Of a stretch of 64,000 nucleotides of DNA, positions 32,592 to 42,447 are shown piece after piece. Each line of letters starts with the position of its first letter. Position 1 is the first letter of the stretch. The position numbers and the translations under genes are program-made. Below the pieces are notes generated by a model. It did no database searches. It was given only the letters and a program-made list of their open reading frames with translations, and was not told the DNA's origin. Origin of the DNA: an uncultured Planctomycetota bacterium (GTDB taxonomy: Bacteria > Planctomycetota > Brocadiia > CAIUPP01); NCBI GenBank assembly GCA_903901045.1, contig CAIUPP010000118.1:1-64000 (forward strand). Direction: 5' to 3'.

Positions 32592-33365
32592 ATGATCGCC
32601 GTATCACTTCAATCCGGCAGCAACGGCAACTGCATCTACGTCGAGGCGGCGGGCGCGCGGCTGCTGTTCGACGCGGGGATCAGCGGCGTACAGGCGGAGC
32701 GCCGGCTGGCCGCCTTCGGGCGCGACATCCGCAAAGTGGACGCCGTCATCATCTCCCACGACCACTCCGACCATATCCGATGCGCCGGCGTGCTCCACCG
32801 CAAATACGGCCTCCCGCTTTTCGCCAGCCGCCCCACCCTGAAAGCGGCGGAGAAGTACCAGAACCTCGGCGCGATACAGTCGGCGCGCGACTTCACCTCC
32901 GGCGGCGCCTTGCACTTCGGGAAGGTGACCGTCGAGACCGTCCGCACGCCGCACGACGCGGAGGATGGCGTCGTCTTCGTGGTCTGCGCCGAGGGGAAGC
33001 GGCTGGGAATTCTCACCGACCTGGGGCACATCTTCGACGGCCTGCCGGCGCTGATCGGATCGCTCGACGCGGTTTTCCTCGAGAGCAACTACGATCCGGA
33101 AATGCTCGAGAACGGCCCCTACCCGGCGTTCCTGAAAGCGCGCATCCGCGGGCCGCGCGGGCACATCTCCAACATCGAATCGGCCGAGCTGCTGCGCGGC
33201 AGCGCCTCCCCCGCGCTGCAATGGGCCTGCCTGGCGCATCTCTCCGAGCAGAACAACCGCCCCGATCTCGCCCTGCGCACGCACAAAGAGATCCTCGGCG
33301 ACGCCTTCCCCCTCCGCGCCGCCAGCCGCTACGAGCCCACGGGGCTGTTCGAGGTGCGGACGTAG
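32592..33365 (+). CDS. MBL-fold metallohydrolase (YycJ/WalJ-like)
   Basis: 257 aa. Metallo-beta-lactamase-fold hydrolase. The start SLQSGSNGNCIYVEAAGARLLFDAG and the metal motif ISHDHSDHIRCAGVL (H-x-H-x-D-H) are typical of the YycJ/WalJ group, thought to be nucleases in DNA repair or cell-wall signalling. Further metal ligands: RTPHDAEDGVVFVV (His), GILTDLGHIFDG (Asp/His), LESNYDPEMLENGPYPAFLKARIRGPRGHISN, and LAHLSEQNNRPDLA, the diagnostic late His. The ATG at 32592 is chosen from alignment memory of the family start; a GTG at 32556 adds 12 residues. Confidence 0.86.
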   Translation: MIAVSLQSGSNGNCIYVEAAGARLLFDAGISGVQAERRLAAFGRDIRKVDAVIISHDHSDHIRCAGVLHRKYGLPLFASRPTLKAAEKYQNLGAIQSARDFTSGGALHFGKVTVETVRTPHDAEDGVVFVVCAEGKRLGILTDLGHIFDGLPALIGSLDAVFLESNYDPEMLENGPYPAFLKARIRGPRGHISNIESAELLRGSASPALQWACLAHLSEQNNRPDLALRTHKEILGDAFPLRAASRYEPTGLFEVRT

Positions 33366-33396
33366 AGGCGCGGAAAACAAACGACGATGGGGGAAA

Positions 33397-33530
33397 CCAC
33401 AGATGACACCGATGGACACTGTACGACGCGGAATCGGGCTGATGAGACAGAACCCCCCTCGTATTGATCCCGAGTAGCCGTTGCCTCTTCTTCCTGACTG
33501 TGTACATCCGTGTGCATCTGTGGTTCCCCC
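33397..33530. repeat. Inverted 'ACCACAGATG' repeat block
   Basis: GGAAACCACAGATGACACCG (33399-33418) faces GTGCATCTGTGGTTCCCC (33511-33528), with CGATGGACACTGTAC also matched by GTGTACATCCG. A long hairpin of the same kind as at 24776. It ends the MBL gene transcript region and lies between convergent genes. Confidence 0.8.
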
Positions 33531-33586
33531 GTTCGTTTCCGTCGCCGTCATATCGCAAATCAGAATTCAGAAATCGTCCCTCGCCC

Positions 33587-34429
33587 TCACTCCTCGCGCG
33601 GGCTCATCGCTCCGGCCAACGCGGTCTCGCTGAACCCCGCCGGGGCGCGGCCCTCGCGCGCGTAGAGGTAGAGCGCGGCCTGGAAGATCGCCGCCAGCGC
33701 GCTCTGCACGAGGACCAGAATCAGAAGGTAGATGCCGACGAAGGAGAGCATCACGATCTTGAGCGCCAGCATCGGCGACAGGATGGCGATGATCAGCGGC
33801 ACCACGCCGATGAGCGCGAGTATGAAAAAGATCACTCCGAAACTGAAGTTCCCCACCAACTGCTGCCCCCAGGTCTTGCGCAGCATGGCGGCGGATTCCC
33901 GGATGGCGTCGATCGGCCCCTTGCGCTCGACGACGAGGATGGGGATGACCATGAAGGTGATGACCGACCAGGCCATTCCCAGCAGCCCCACCAGGATGTT
34001 CCCCGTCCTGCGTCCGCGCCCCTGCAGAATGCGCAGAATCATGCCCACGCTGGCGGCGACCAGCGCCCAGCCGGCGATCTGCGGCCACCGCGCCAGCGCG
34101 GCGCGGAAGCCGGTCATCAGGTCCGGGTCGCCCCCGCGCATCCGGAAGATGGCGCAGGCGACGATGGCGGAGTTGAAGAAGATGATAATGAAGTACGTGA
34201 TGTAGTAGAAGGCGAACATCACGGCGTACCGCCCCACCTGCTCCCCCTGGGTCAATTCCCCTGAGGCGGGATGCAGAAAGTCGCTGTGGAACACCGGGAT
34301 GGCGAACGACAGCGCCGCGACCAGGCAGCAGAGACCGCTGAACAGCGGGAAGAGCAGCAGCTCCTTGTCCTTGCGCAGGACATCCAGCGAAGCTTTCATG
34401 ATGGTGAACGTGTAGGCCAGGTTGCCCAT
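33587..34429 (-). CDS. DUF6159-type membrane protein
   Basis: 280 aa. Six membrane helices with short loops. The start FTIMKASLDVLRKDKELLLFPLFSGLCCLVAALSFAIP and the middle YYITYFIIIFFNSAIVACAIFRMRGGDPDLMTGFRAALARWPQIAGWALVAAS match the uncharacterised DUF6159 family, as does LVVERKGPIDAIRESAAMLRKTWGQQL. AGGAGAA precedes the ATG. It stands alone. A membrane organiser or stress role is often guessed for this family; nothing here proves it. Confidence 0.77.
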   Translation of the reverse strand: MGNLAYTFTIMKASLDVLRKDKELLLFPLFSGLCCLVAALSFAIPVFHSDFLHPASGELTQGEQVGRYAVMFAFYYITYFIIIFFNSAIVACAIFRMRGGDPDLMTGFRAALARWPQIAGWALVAASVGMILRILQGRGRRTGNILVGLLGMAWSVITFMVIPILVVERKGPIDAIRESAAMLRKTWGQQLVGNFSFGVIFFILALIGVVPLIIAILSPMLALKIVMLSFVGIYLLILVLVQSALAAIFQAALYLYAREGRAPAGFSETALAGAMSPREE

Positions 34430-34492
34430 GAAGTTCTCCTTCTTCTAATACGGATGTTCACCGCGGAGACGCGGGAAACGGCGATTTATAAT

Positions 34493-34529
34493 CTAACGGC
34501 AAGCGCGCTGGGACAGCGCGCTCCACCAG
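34493..34529. repeat. Palindromic repeat (family D, reverse copy)
   Basis: Reverse copy of the sequence at 26472, with the AGCGCGCT arms around GGGAC. It lies between the DUF6159 start and the kinase stop. Confidence 0.85.
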
Positions 34530-34595
34530 GAGTGCGCGGTTCGGCACGCAGGCGCGCCTGATGCCGCGCACGACATTCCGCGTTCTGCATCCCGT

Positions 34596-35819
<1,224 letters not shown>

Positions 35820-35898
35820 GCTTCCCTCGCACTGGCGCCCGCCGGACGCAGGATATCATAGACCACCCCAAGGCCACGCGCAAGACAACGACGGCTTT

Positions 35899-36004
35899 CA
35901 CCACGGAGACACGGAGAGGGCATTCTTTCAGTTCTCAGTTCTCAGTTCTCAGTCTTCGGTTCCCGCCGTTCTCCGTGTCTCCGTGTCTCCGTGCCTCCGT
36001 GGTG
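35899..36004. repeat. Inverted 'CACGGAG' repeat with short tandem TTCTCAG units
   Basis: CACCACGGAGACACGGAGAG (35899-35918) faces CTCCGTGTCTCCGTGCCTCC (35979-35998) around a tandem TTCTCAG run (35937-35958). Same repeat class as at 24776 and 44325, between divergent genes. Confidence 0.85.
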
Positions 36005-36103
36005 AACAACAGCCCCCTGTTGCGCTCGACTCACTTGCAGATTTCAGCCGGGCGGGTATCATGGTGCGGTACCCGTTTATTCAAGAACAGGAAAGGGAAG
36101 CCG

Positions 36104-37072
36104 ATGCCGATGGTGGATATGCCGCTCGCCGAACTTAAGAATTACCAGGGTCGCAACCCGCGGCCGACCGATTTCGACAAGTTCTGGGATGCGTCGCTGC
36201 GCGAAATGCGCGCCGTGGATGCGAAGCTGGACCTCAAACCCGCCGAGTTCCAGACCTCCTTCGCCGAATGCTTCGACCTGACCTTCACCGGCGTGCGCGG
36301 CGCGCGCATCTACGCCAAGTACCTGCGCCCGCGCGCCGCGAAGAAGAAGCACCCCGCCGTGGTGCTCTTCCACGGCTACTCCGGCCACTCCGGGGATTGG
36401 AACGACAAGCTCGCCTACGTGGCGGCCGGCTACAGTTTCGCGGCGATGGACGTGCGCGGCCAGGGCGGGCGCTCCGAGGACACCGGCGGAGTGAAGGGGA
36501 CGACCTATCGCGGCCACATCATCCGCGGACTGGATGACGAGCCCAAGAACATGCTCTTCCGCCACATCTTCCTCGACACCGCGCAACTGGCCGGGCTCGT
36601 CATGGAGATGCCGGAAGTGGACGCCAAGCGCGTCGGCGCCTGGGGCGGTTCGCAGGGGGGTGGCCTAACGCTGGCCTGCGCCTCGCTGGAGCCGCGCATC
36701 TGCCGGGCCGCGTCGACCTTCCCGTTCCTCACCGACTACCGCCGCGTCTGGGAGATGGATCAGGCCAAAGACGCCTACGAGGAACTGCGCTCCTTCTTCC
36801 GTCATTACGACCCGCGCCACGAGCGCGAGGAGGAACTCTGGACCAAGCTGGGCTACATCGACGTGCAGTACCTCGTCCGGCGCATCAAGGCGAAGGTGCT
36901 GATGGGGACCGGGCTGATGGACACCATCTGCCCCCCTTCCACCCAGTTCGCCGCCTACAACAAGATCACCGCGCCGAAGGAGATGAAGCTCTACCCCGAC
37001 TTCGGGCACGAAACCCTCCCCGGATTCAACGACACCGTGTACCAGTTCATGATGGGGATGAACAAGGGATGA
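36104..37072 (+). CDS. CE7-family acetyl esterase (acetyl xylan esterase / cephalosporin-C deacetylase)
   Basis: 322 aa, the usual CE7 length. Removes acetyl groups from xylo-oligosaccharides or related sugars in the cytoplasm. Motifs: PRPTDFDKFWDASL near the start, VVLFHGYSGHSGDWNDKLAYVAAGYSFAAMDVRGQGG (the CE7 R-G-Q-G), RRVGAWGGSQGGG-type nucleophile block (AWGGSQGGGLTLA), PTF-like FPFLTDYRRVWEM, and PDFGHE with the catalytic His. The ATG at 36104 follows GGAAAGGGAAG at 4 nt. No signal peptide. It may serve carbohydrate use with the GH172 protein, but they are not linked. Confidence 0.9.
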   Translation: MPMVDMPLAELKNYQGRNPRPTDFDKFWDASLREMRAVDAKLDLKPAEFQTSFAECFDLTFTGVRGARIYAKYLRPRAAKKKHPAVVLFHGYSGHSGDWNDKLAYVAAGYSFAAMDVRGQGGRSEDTGGVKGTTYRGHIIRGLDDEPKNMLFRHIFLDTAQLAGLVMEMPEVDAKRVGAWGGSQGGGLTLACASLEPRICRAASTFPFLTDYRRVWEMDQAKDAYEELRSFFRHYDPRHEREEELWTKLGYIDVQYLVRRIKAKVLMGTGLMDTICPPSTQFAAYNKITAPKEMKLYPDFGHETLPGFNDTVYQFMMGMNKG

Positions 37073-37096
37073 TGGAAAGGGACGAATAGCGGATAG

Positions 37097-37217
37097 TGGG
37101 GCTGTTGAAAAGGTGCAGCGCGGGTTATCAAACCCGCGTGCGCAGACCGAGAAGTCCGCGCCATTTACGCATTGATCTTGCGAGAAGGTGCGTTCGCAGG
37201 GCTTTTTCAACAGTCCC
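37097..37217. mobile_element. Small inverted-repeat element (MITE-like) with a nested palindrome
   Basis: GGGGCTGTTGAAAAGG at the left (37098) and CTTTTTCAACAGTCCC at the right (37202-37217) are inverted repeats with two mismatches. The 120-bp interior has no coding potential. Terminal sequences of the GGNCTGTTGAAAA type mark IS termini in several families, so this may be a non-autonomous element. A family C palindrome (37115-37138) sits inside the left part, as if inserted later. Confidence 0.6.
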
Positions 37218-37314
37218 ATAGTCCATTATTCACAAGTCGCTATTTTGCATTCGCTATTGCTCCGCTTTGCGTTCCCGGAGCCCCCATTCTGCCGTCAGCG
37301 GAGGACGATAGATC

Positions 37315-38481
37315 ATGAAGTGCACAAGCGAGTTTGAGTGCGGCAGCGGCAAGGAATTCGCGCAGGCCGGCCCGATGCGCTGGCGGATGACCCTCCGCGC
37401 CGACCAGCCCGGCTACGACCATTACTTCCTGATCCGCCTGAGCGCCGAAGAGTCCTCCGGCATCGCGGAGATCGAGGTGCATCCCGATCCGGCGACGCCC
37501 CCCTCCCAGGGAGCGGAGGCGTTTGACCCCATCCGCCCCTCCTCACTCTGGAGGCGTCGCGGCTCCGACGGACCCTGGGAGCGAATCCCGGCGGAGTTGT
37601 TCGAGACGGTGGAAGGATTCCTCCTGGTGCGCCAGCCGGTGCGCCCCGGGGAGGTTTGGGATATCGGCGAGGTCTGCCCGGCCCCCTTCTCGGACCTGGC
37701 GCGCCACGCCCAGGACCTGCCCACCCACTGCCCGCACGTGCGCGCGGTGCAATTCGGCGAGACGCCCGAGAAGCGCCCGATGCTCTTGGCGCGCGTGACC
37801 GACCCGGACGTGCCCGCGGCGGAGAAGGGGCGCATCTTCATCCTGGCCGGGCAGCATGGGACGGAGTTCGCCGGGAGCTTCGCCGCCAAGGGGGCGCTGG
37901 ATTTCCTGGCCAGCCGCCTGCCGGAAGCGCTCGCGCTGCGCCGTCGCTACGTCTTCGACGCGCTCCTGTGCGCCAACCCCGATGGCAACGCGCACGGCTT
38001 TTCCTGCTTCAACTCCGAGGGGAAAGACCAGTTGGGCGCCTTCATGAACGCCGCGACCGTCGAGACGCCCGCCACCGTCGAGGCCGACCTGATCTGGCGT
38101 CACTTGACGAACAACTCGCCCGACCTGATCCTCAATTTCCACGCCTACGCGCAGCCGCGCCCCTTCGGCGATCCGCCGCACGAGGCGATCTACGTCCCCG
38201 ACCCGGGCTGGTTCACCGATCCGGAGCGCAGCCGGCAGCAGCACGTGTTGAACCACGCGCTGTTCTACCTGACCGGCGGCGGGTCGCAGCATCGCCGCCC
38301 CTGCCCCGCGCGCATCGGCACTCTGGAGCATGCGGCGGCCATGGCGTGGGATTCCCTTTCCGCCCTCTACCAGGTGCAGGCGCAGCAGGGCCCCCACCAG
38401 AACCTGCTCACCGGCGTCCACGTCCTGCGCACGATCATCGAAGCGCTGGAGATGGCGCAGGCGGAAAGCGAAGGAATTTAA
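37315..38481 (+). CDS. M14-family zinc carboxypeptidase-like protein
   Basis: 388 aa. A beta-sandwich-like N-terminal segment (about 1-120) precedes the peptidase domain, a frequent layout in this M14 branch. Zinc ligands in LAGQHGTEFAGS (H-x-x-E), and LLCANPDGNAHGFSCFN just after. A later LILNFHAYAQPRPF provides the third ligand His. The catalytic Glu is expected near TLEHAAAMAWD. No signal peptide is seen. Substrate may be a modified sugar-peptide or small amide. GGAGG lies 9 nt upstream of the ATG. A convergent terminator follows at 38485. Confidence 0.82.
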   Translation: MKCTSEFECGSGKEFAQAGPMRWRMTLRADQPGYDHYFLIRLSAEESSGIAEIEVHPDPATPPSQGAEAFDPIRPSSLWRRRGSDGPWERIPAELFETVEGFLLVRQPVRPGEVWDIGEVCPAPFSDLARHAQDLPTHCPHVRAVQFGETPEKRPMLLARVTDPDVPAAEKGRIFILAGQHGTEFAGSFAAKGALDFLASRLPEALALRRRYVFDALLCANPDGNAHGFSCFNSEGKDQLGAFMNAATVETPATVEADLIWRHLTNNSPDLILNFHAYAQPRPFGDPPHEAIYVPDPGWFTDPERSRQQHVLNHALFYLTGGGSQHRRPCPARIGTLEHAAAMAWDSLSALYQVQAQQGPHQNLLTGVHVLRTIIEALEMAQAESEGI

Positions 38482-38484
38482 ACG

Positions 38485-38521
38485 ACAAATCCGACGGATC
38501 GGCCTGATCCGTCGGATTTGT
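38485..38521. terminator. Bidirectional-type hairpin between convergent genes
   Basis: ACAAATCCGACGGATC (38485-38500) and GATCCGTCGGATTTGT (38506-38521) are perfect reverse complements around GGCCT. The stem ends in A and T runs on both sides, so it can end transcription from both the M14 gene (+) and the isomerase-like gene (-). Long U-runs are lacking. Confidence 0.78.
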
Positions 38522-38539
38522 CCTATCCCCCCGGCTTCT

Positions 38540-39967
38540 TCAGCAGCACTCACACTGCGGCACGGACACCTCGTATCCCAGGTAGTACTGCAGCGCCTCG
38601 GTCACCGGGCCCATGACGTGGCCGCGGGTGATGCTGGTGTGATGGCGGTGGCCTTCGCGCCCGACGTGCAGAAGCACCTGCTGCAGGTCGGGAATCTCGG
38701 CGACGCCGGCGCAGCCGAAAAATTCCTTCGGGATGGGGTCCTTGGTGAAGCGCCCTTCGCCGACGTAGAACTTCAGCTTGCCCGCGTCGGTGGCGAGGCT
38801 GGAGAAGGTCATCGGCATCGGGGCGATGCGTCCGACGTTGCAGCCATACCCCTTCTCCTTCCCGACGCTGTTGCAGATGATCAGGTGGTCGCTGATCCGC
38901 CCCTTCCCGGTCATCAGACCCGGCGGCACCGGGCCGCAGTGGAAGAGGATGCACTTGTCCTCCTCGTCGCCGTAGTTGTTGTTCCAGTCCAGGCAGGCGG
39001 TCAGGTCATCGCTGGCGCAGCCCAGGGCGTACATGGCGATGGCGTTGCCCACGTCCACCTCGCAGGCGGCGGGGATCTTGCGCTCGGTGAACTCGCTCAT
39101 CACCGTGCAGGGGGAGATGTGGAGCTGCTGCTGCATCTCGACCCAGCAGCGCACCGCCAGCGCGCCCATCTTGTACTCCGTGACGATCTGGTCCAGCACG
39201 ACGCCCAGCCGGGCGGCGGTTTCGAGCGCCGCGGCGGGAGCGTGGCTCCAATCGCTCATCCCCTTCAGACGGTGCGCCTTCTCCTTGTACGCGGAGGCGG
39301 CGGGGCTGACGGACTTGACGCGCGCGAAAATGTCGGACAGGTCGAAGGTCTCAATCGTAATCCCATGCCGCTGGAGCGCGAGTTCGTCGAAGCGGACGGT
39401 CTTGAACGCCGAGGTGCGCGCCCCGACCGCGCCGACCACCAGCCCGTGCATCCCGCGCACCACGCGGCAGACGCGCATGAAGTGGTCGATCTGCGCGGCG
39501 AACCCCTTGGAGGAGGGGGCCAGCGTGTGCGGCGGCATCGCGCTGAACTTGAGGCCGTACTGGCAGAAGACGTCCATGATGGAGAACTTGCCGCAGAAGC
39601 TGTCGCGGCGGACCGCCGGGGCCATCTTGTCCAGTTCGTCCGGGTACGCCTGGATGAGGATCGGCGTGCCGCAGTCCTTCAGCGCGCTCACCGCGCCGGT
39701 CTCGTCGCCGAAGTTCGGCAGCGAGAGAATCACCCCGTCATATTTTCCTTCGTGCGTCTTGAGCCAGCGCGCGTACTTCTCCCCTTCGGCGGGGGTTTCC
39801 ACGGCGCCGTGGCGCGTGGCCGACTCGTCCATCATCAGCCAGCCGTAGCCGTTCTTTTCGAGGATGCGCGGCAATTCCTTGCGCGCGGACGCCATGAGCG
39901 ACGCGGGGAAGAATCCCCGGTTGCCGAAGAACAGCGCAAACGTCGCCTTGACCGGTTTGTTCGACAT
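38540..39967 (-). CDS. L-fucose/L-arabinose isomerase-like protein
   Basis: 475 aa. The fold class is suggested by ALFFGNRGFFPASLMASARKELPRILEKNGY at the start and VVRGMHGLVVGAVGARTSAFKTVRFDELALQRHGITIETFDLSDI in the middle, seen in FucI/AraA-related proteins. Later ACEVDVGNAIAMYAL and CLDWNNNYGDEEDKCILFHCGPVPPGLM carry the acidic metal-site residues (E-x-D, D-W-N-N) typical of the group. Very Cys-rich at the C-terminus (VPQCECC). Expected role: aldose-ketose isomerisation of an unknown deoxy or pentose sugar with Mn2+. AGGAG precedes the ATG at 39967. It lies alone, upstream of the 163-bp array. Confidence 0.75.
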   Translation of the reverse strand: MSNKPVKATFALFFGNRGFFPASLMASARKELPRILEKNGYGWLMMDESATRHGAVETPAEGEKYARWLKTHEGKYDGVILSLPNFGDETGAVSALKDCGTPILIQAYPDELDKMAPAVRRDSFCGKFSIMDVFCQYGLKFSAMPPHTLAPSSKGFAAQIDHFMRVCRVVRGMHGLVVGAVGARTSAFKTVRFDELALQRHGITIETFDLSDIFARVKSVSPAASAYKEKAHRLKGMSDWSHAPAAALETAARLGVVLDQIVTEYKMGALAVRCWVEMQQQLHISPCTVMSEFTERKIPAACEVDVGNAIAMYALGCASDDLTACLDWNNNYGDEEDKCILFHCGPVPPGLMTGKGRISDHLIICNSVGKEKGYGCNVGRIAPMPMTFSSLATDAGKLKFYVGEGRFTKDPIPKEFFGCAGVAEIPDLQQVLLHVGREGHRHHTSITRGHVMGPVTEALQYYLGYEVSVPQCECC

Positions 39968-40191
39968 GACAACTCTCCTGTATCTGAAATTGTAAGCCGC
40001 TGGATGAAGTTAGCGCATGGGGGGGCGGCAAGTCAATCGTGCTGAACACTTTGTCCTCCCCCGGTTCTATCACGGGGCGAGTGCGGCCTCGCGCGACAGC
40101 GATAGACCGCCGTCATCGCGAGAGAGCGCCATTGAAGCCCGTGTTTGAGGCTGGACGGTTCCCGGCGCGAACGTGGCGATCTTCCTGACAA

Positions 40192-40606
40192 GGGGTGGCT
40201 CCATCGGGGCGGCACGCGCGCGCAAGGGCGCAGCATGCTGCGCCCCTACCACCATCGCGGGCTGAAGCCCGCGCTACATGCCGCTTGGAGAGCCTACCGT
40301 GTAGCGCGGGTTATCAAACCCGCGGTCAACATTCGTTCCTGCCGCTTCCACACGGGGGTGGCCCCATCGGGGCGCCACTTGCGCGCAAGGGCGCGGCATG
40401 CTGCGCCCCTATAACCATCGCGGGCTGAAGCCCGCGCTACATGCCGCTTGGCGAGCCTGCCGTGTAGCGCGGGTTATCAAACCCGCGGTCAATATTCGTT
40501 CCTGCCGCTTCCACACGGGGGTGGCCCCATCGGGGCGACGCGCGCTCGCAAGGGCGCAGCATGCTGCGCCCCTACAACCATCGCGGGCTGAAGCCCGCGC
40601 TACACC
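40192..40606. repeat. 163-bp tandem repeat array made of three palindrome families
   Basis: Units start at 40192, 40355 and 40518 (GGGGTGGCxCCATCGGGGC), exactly 163 bp apart; the third is cut short near 40606. Each full unit contains family A (GGGCGCAGCATGCTGCGCCC at 40226, 40389, 40552), family B (GCGGGCTGAAGCCCGC) and family C (GCGGGTTATCAAACCCGC, from 40306 and 40469). The whole gap between the isomerase and phosphatase genes is repeat-derived. The GTAG of the last family B copy supplies the stop codon of the phosphatase gene (40600-40602). Confidence 0.95.
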
Positions 40607-41727
40607 GGCCGCGCGATGGAGAGCATGAGGACGTCGTCCGGGAGAACGACGTCGCCGCAGGCGTCGAGGGCGTCGCGGTAGATGTGGTCGAGCATCGCCG
40701 CGCCGGCGCGCTGCGCGTAGCGCTGAAGGGCGGCGGAGAGCCAGGAGGTTCCGAGCATCTTCCCGGCGCGGTCGTTCACCTCGACGATGCCGTCCGTATA
40801 GCACAGCAGCAGGTCGCCGGGGGCGAGTTGCATCGCTCCTTCGGAATAGCCGCCGCCGGCGGCGATCCCCAGCGGCAGGCCGTGGGTGTCCAGTTCGGTG
40901 ATCGCTCCGCCGTCGCGGTGGAAGTGCATCGGCGCGGGATGGCCGGCGTTGGTGTAACGCAGGCTTCCGCGCGCCACGTCCACCACCGCATAGAAAGCGG
41001 TGGCGAAGCTCTCATCCACCACGTAGCGGCTCAACTCCGCATTGACGGCGGCCAGGAAGCGCGCCGGCTCCGAGGCGCGCGAATGCATCTGCTCCTCCAG
41101 GCTCTTGAGCATCATCGTGTACAGGCCGGCGCTGACGCCGTGCCCGCGCACGTCGGCCAGCAGCACGCCGTAGCGCCCCTCGCCCACCGGGCGCACGTCG
41201 TAGAAATCGCCGCTGACCAGGTCGTGCGGGAAGTGGCGCACTGCAAAACGCACCACCCCCTCCTGCGGGAGCGATTCGGGCGCCAGCCGCTGCTGCACCG
41301 TGCGGGCGAACTCCAGGTCGCGCACCTGCGCGCTCTCGTCGCGGAAGGCTTCGATGCCGCCCACCACGTTCCCCTTCTCGTCGCGCAAGGGGGCCACCGT
41401 GACCGACACGGCGATGCGCTTCCCATCCGCCTTGCTCGCATAGACCAGGATGGGCTCGCGGCTGTCCCGGTTGACTTCCATCGCCCGGTAGAGCGGGCAC
41501 ATCTGCGTCGAGCAGAGCGGCTGGCCGTTGCGGTCCACGTGGTTGAGGATGTGGTCGCGGCAGGACTTGCCGATCACCTGTTCCGCGCGCCAGCCGGTGA
41601 TCTCCTCCGCCTTGCGGTTCCAGAGCAGGATGCGGCGGTCGCGGTCGGTGATGTAGACCCCCATGTTCAGATGGTCCAGCGCGCTGCGCAGATGCGTGAC
41701 GTCGAGCGGCAGAACGTTCTCCGGCAT
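40600..41727 (-). CDS. PAS-domain SpoIIE-type Ser/Thr phosphatase
   Basis: 375 aa. An N-terminal PAS domain (about 10-130: MGVYITDRDRRILLWNRKAEEITGW, then EQVIGKSCRDHIL) leads into a short linker helix and a PP2C/SpoIIE phosphatase domain (about 145-375). Metal motifs: HDLVSGDFYDV, LADVRGHGVSAGLYT, NAGHPAPM, LLCYTDGIVEVND. The PAS domain has several Cys and His (NHVDRNGQPLCSTQMCPLY), possibly a ligand site. Such proteins commonly control anti-anti-sigma switches; none is adjacent. The stop codon lies inside the tandem repeat array, and the last residues ARPV are repeat-adjacent. GGAG precedes the ATG. Confidence 0.92.
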   Translation of the reverse strand: MPENVLPLDVTHLRSALDHLNMGVYITDRDRRILLWNRKAEEITGWRAEQVIGKSCRDHILNHVDRNGQPLCSTQMCPLYRAMEVNRDSREPILVYASKADGKRIAVSVTVAPLRDEKGNVVGGIEAFRDESAQVRDLEFARTVQQRLAPESLPQEGVVRFAVRHFPHDLVSGDFYDVRPVGEGRYGVLLADVRGHGVSAGLYTMMLKSLEEQMHSRASEPARFLAAVNAELSRYVVDESFATAFYAVVDVARGSLRYTNAGHPAPMHFHRDGGAITELDTHGLPLGIAAGGGYSEGAMQLAPGDLLLCYTDGIVEVNDRAGKMLGTSWLSAALQRYAQRAGAAMLDHIYRDALDACGDVVLPDDVLMLSIARPV

Positions 41728-41923
41728 CTTGTTCTCCTCGCGAGATGAATCCCCATTCCGATTCTATGGGGCAAGGGTGCGGGATACAAGCCCGCCCCCT
41801 CGCTTTACACTCCTTCCGCGACGCGCTATCATCGTAAGACCGTTGTGGTTTGTCGCCGAGGGGCGCGAGAGGATGCCAACCGCGGGCGGATTGACCAGCC
41901 CCGGCAGGTTTGGAAGGAACGGC

Positions 41924-42418
41924 ATGCGCAGGTCAGAATTCACCGATCTCAGGAACTATATATTCGGAAGCACGGCGGCCATTATCACGAACGTCAGCCT
42001 GATTGTGGGGCTGGGGTCGGCCGGGACGCATAAGGGGCCCATCCTCGGCGGGTTGCTCACCATCGCGCTGGCGGACAATATCTCCGACTCCCTGGGCATT
42101 CACATGTACAAGGAGGCCGAAGGGGGAGGGATGCGGCTCTCGTGGGCGGCGACCGCGCTGAACTTCCTGGCGCGCCTGCTGGTCTCCTTCAGCTTCGTGG
42201 CGATTGTCCTGCTCTTCTCCGTCGTGCGCGCCATTCCCGTGGCGATTGGCTGGGGGCTTCTGCTGGTGGTCCTGCTGAGCTACTGGGTGACCGCCAGCGC
42301 CAAACCGGCCACCTCAAACCGGGCGCTGGAGATCGGCAAGCATCTGCTGATCGCGCTGATCGTGATCGCCGCAAGCCGTTACGTCGGCACGCTGATCGCC
42401 GGGTATTTTCCGCAGTAA
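41924..42418 (+). CDS. VIT/CCC1-like small membrane protein
   Basis: 164 aa with four or five membrane helices. The start EFTDLRNYIFGSTAAIITNVSLIVGLGSAGTHKGPILGGLLTIALADNISDSLGIHMYKEAEG has the shape and small-residue pattern of VIT1/CCC1 (Fe2+/Mn2+ vacuolar-type transporter) family members, in which an acidic loop after the second helix binds metal (here YKEAEGG). It is shorter than classical VIT proteins (about 220-250 aa) and lacks a long metal-binding domain. GGAAGGA precedes the ATG. Metal transport is inferred. Confidence 0.62.
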   Translation: MRRSEFTDLRNYIFGSTAAIITNVSLIVGLGSAGTHKGPILGGLLTIALADNISDSLGIHMYKEAEGGGMRLSWAATALNFLARLLVSFSFVAIVLLFSVVRAIPVAIGWGLLLVVLLSYWVTASAKPATSNRALEIGKHLLIALIVIAASRYVGTLIAGYFPQ

Positions 42419-42447
42419 TTTCCCGGCCTGAGTCGGCGGCGCGTTCG

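Noticed and set aside
38330-40045. 571-codon plus-strand frame over the isomerase-like gene
   Set aside because: Antisense frame; composition is His/Val/Gly-rich and without domains.
40192-40606. CRISPR array
   Set aside because: Units are 163 bp with conserved interior and no unique spacers, and no cas genes are present.
40145-40628. Overlapping short frames within the 163-bp array
   Set aside because: They arise from repeated palindromes being open in several frames; identical repeated peptides show they are not independent genes.
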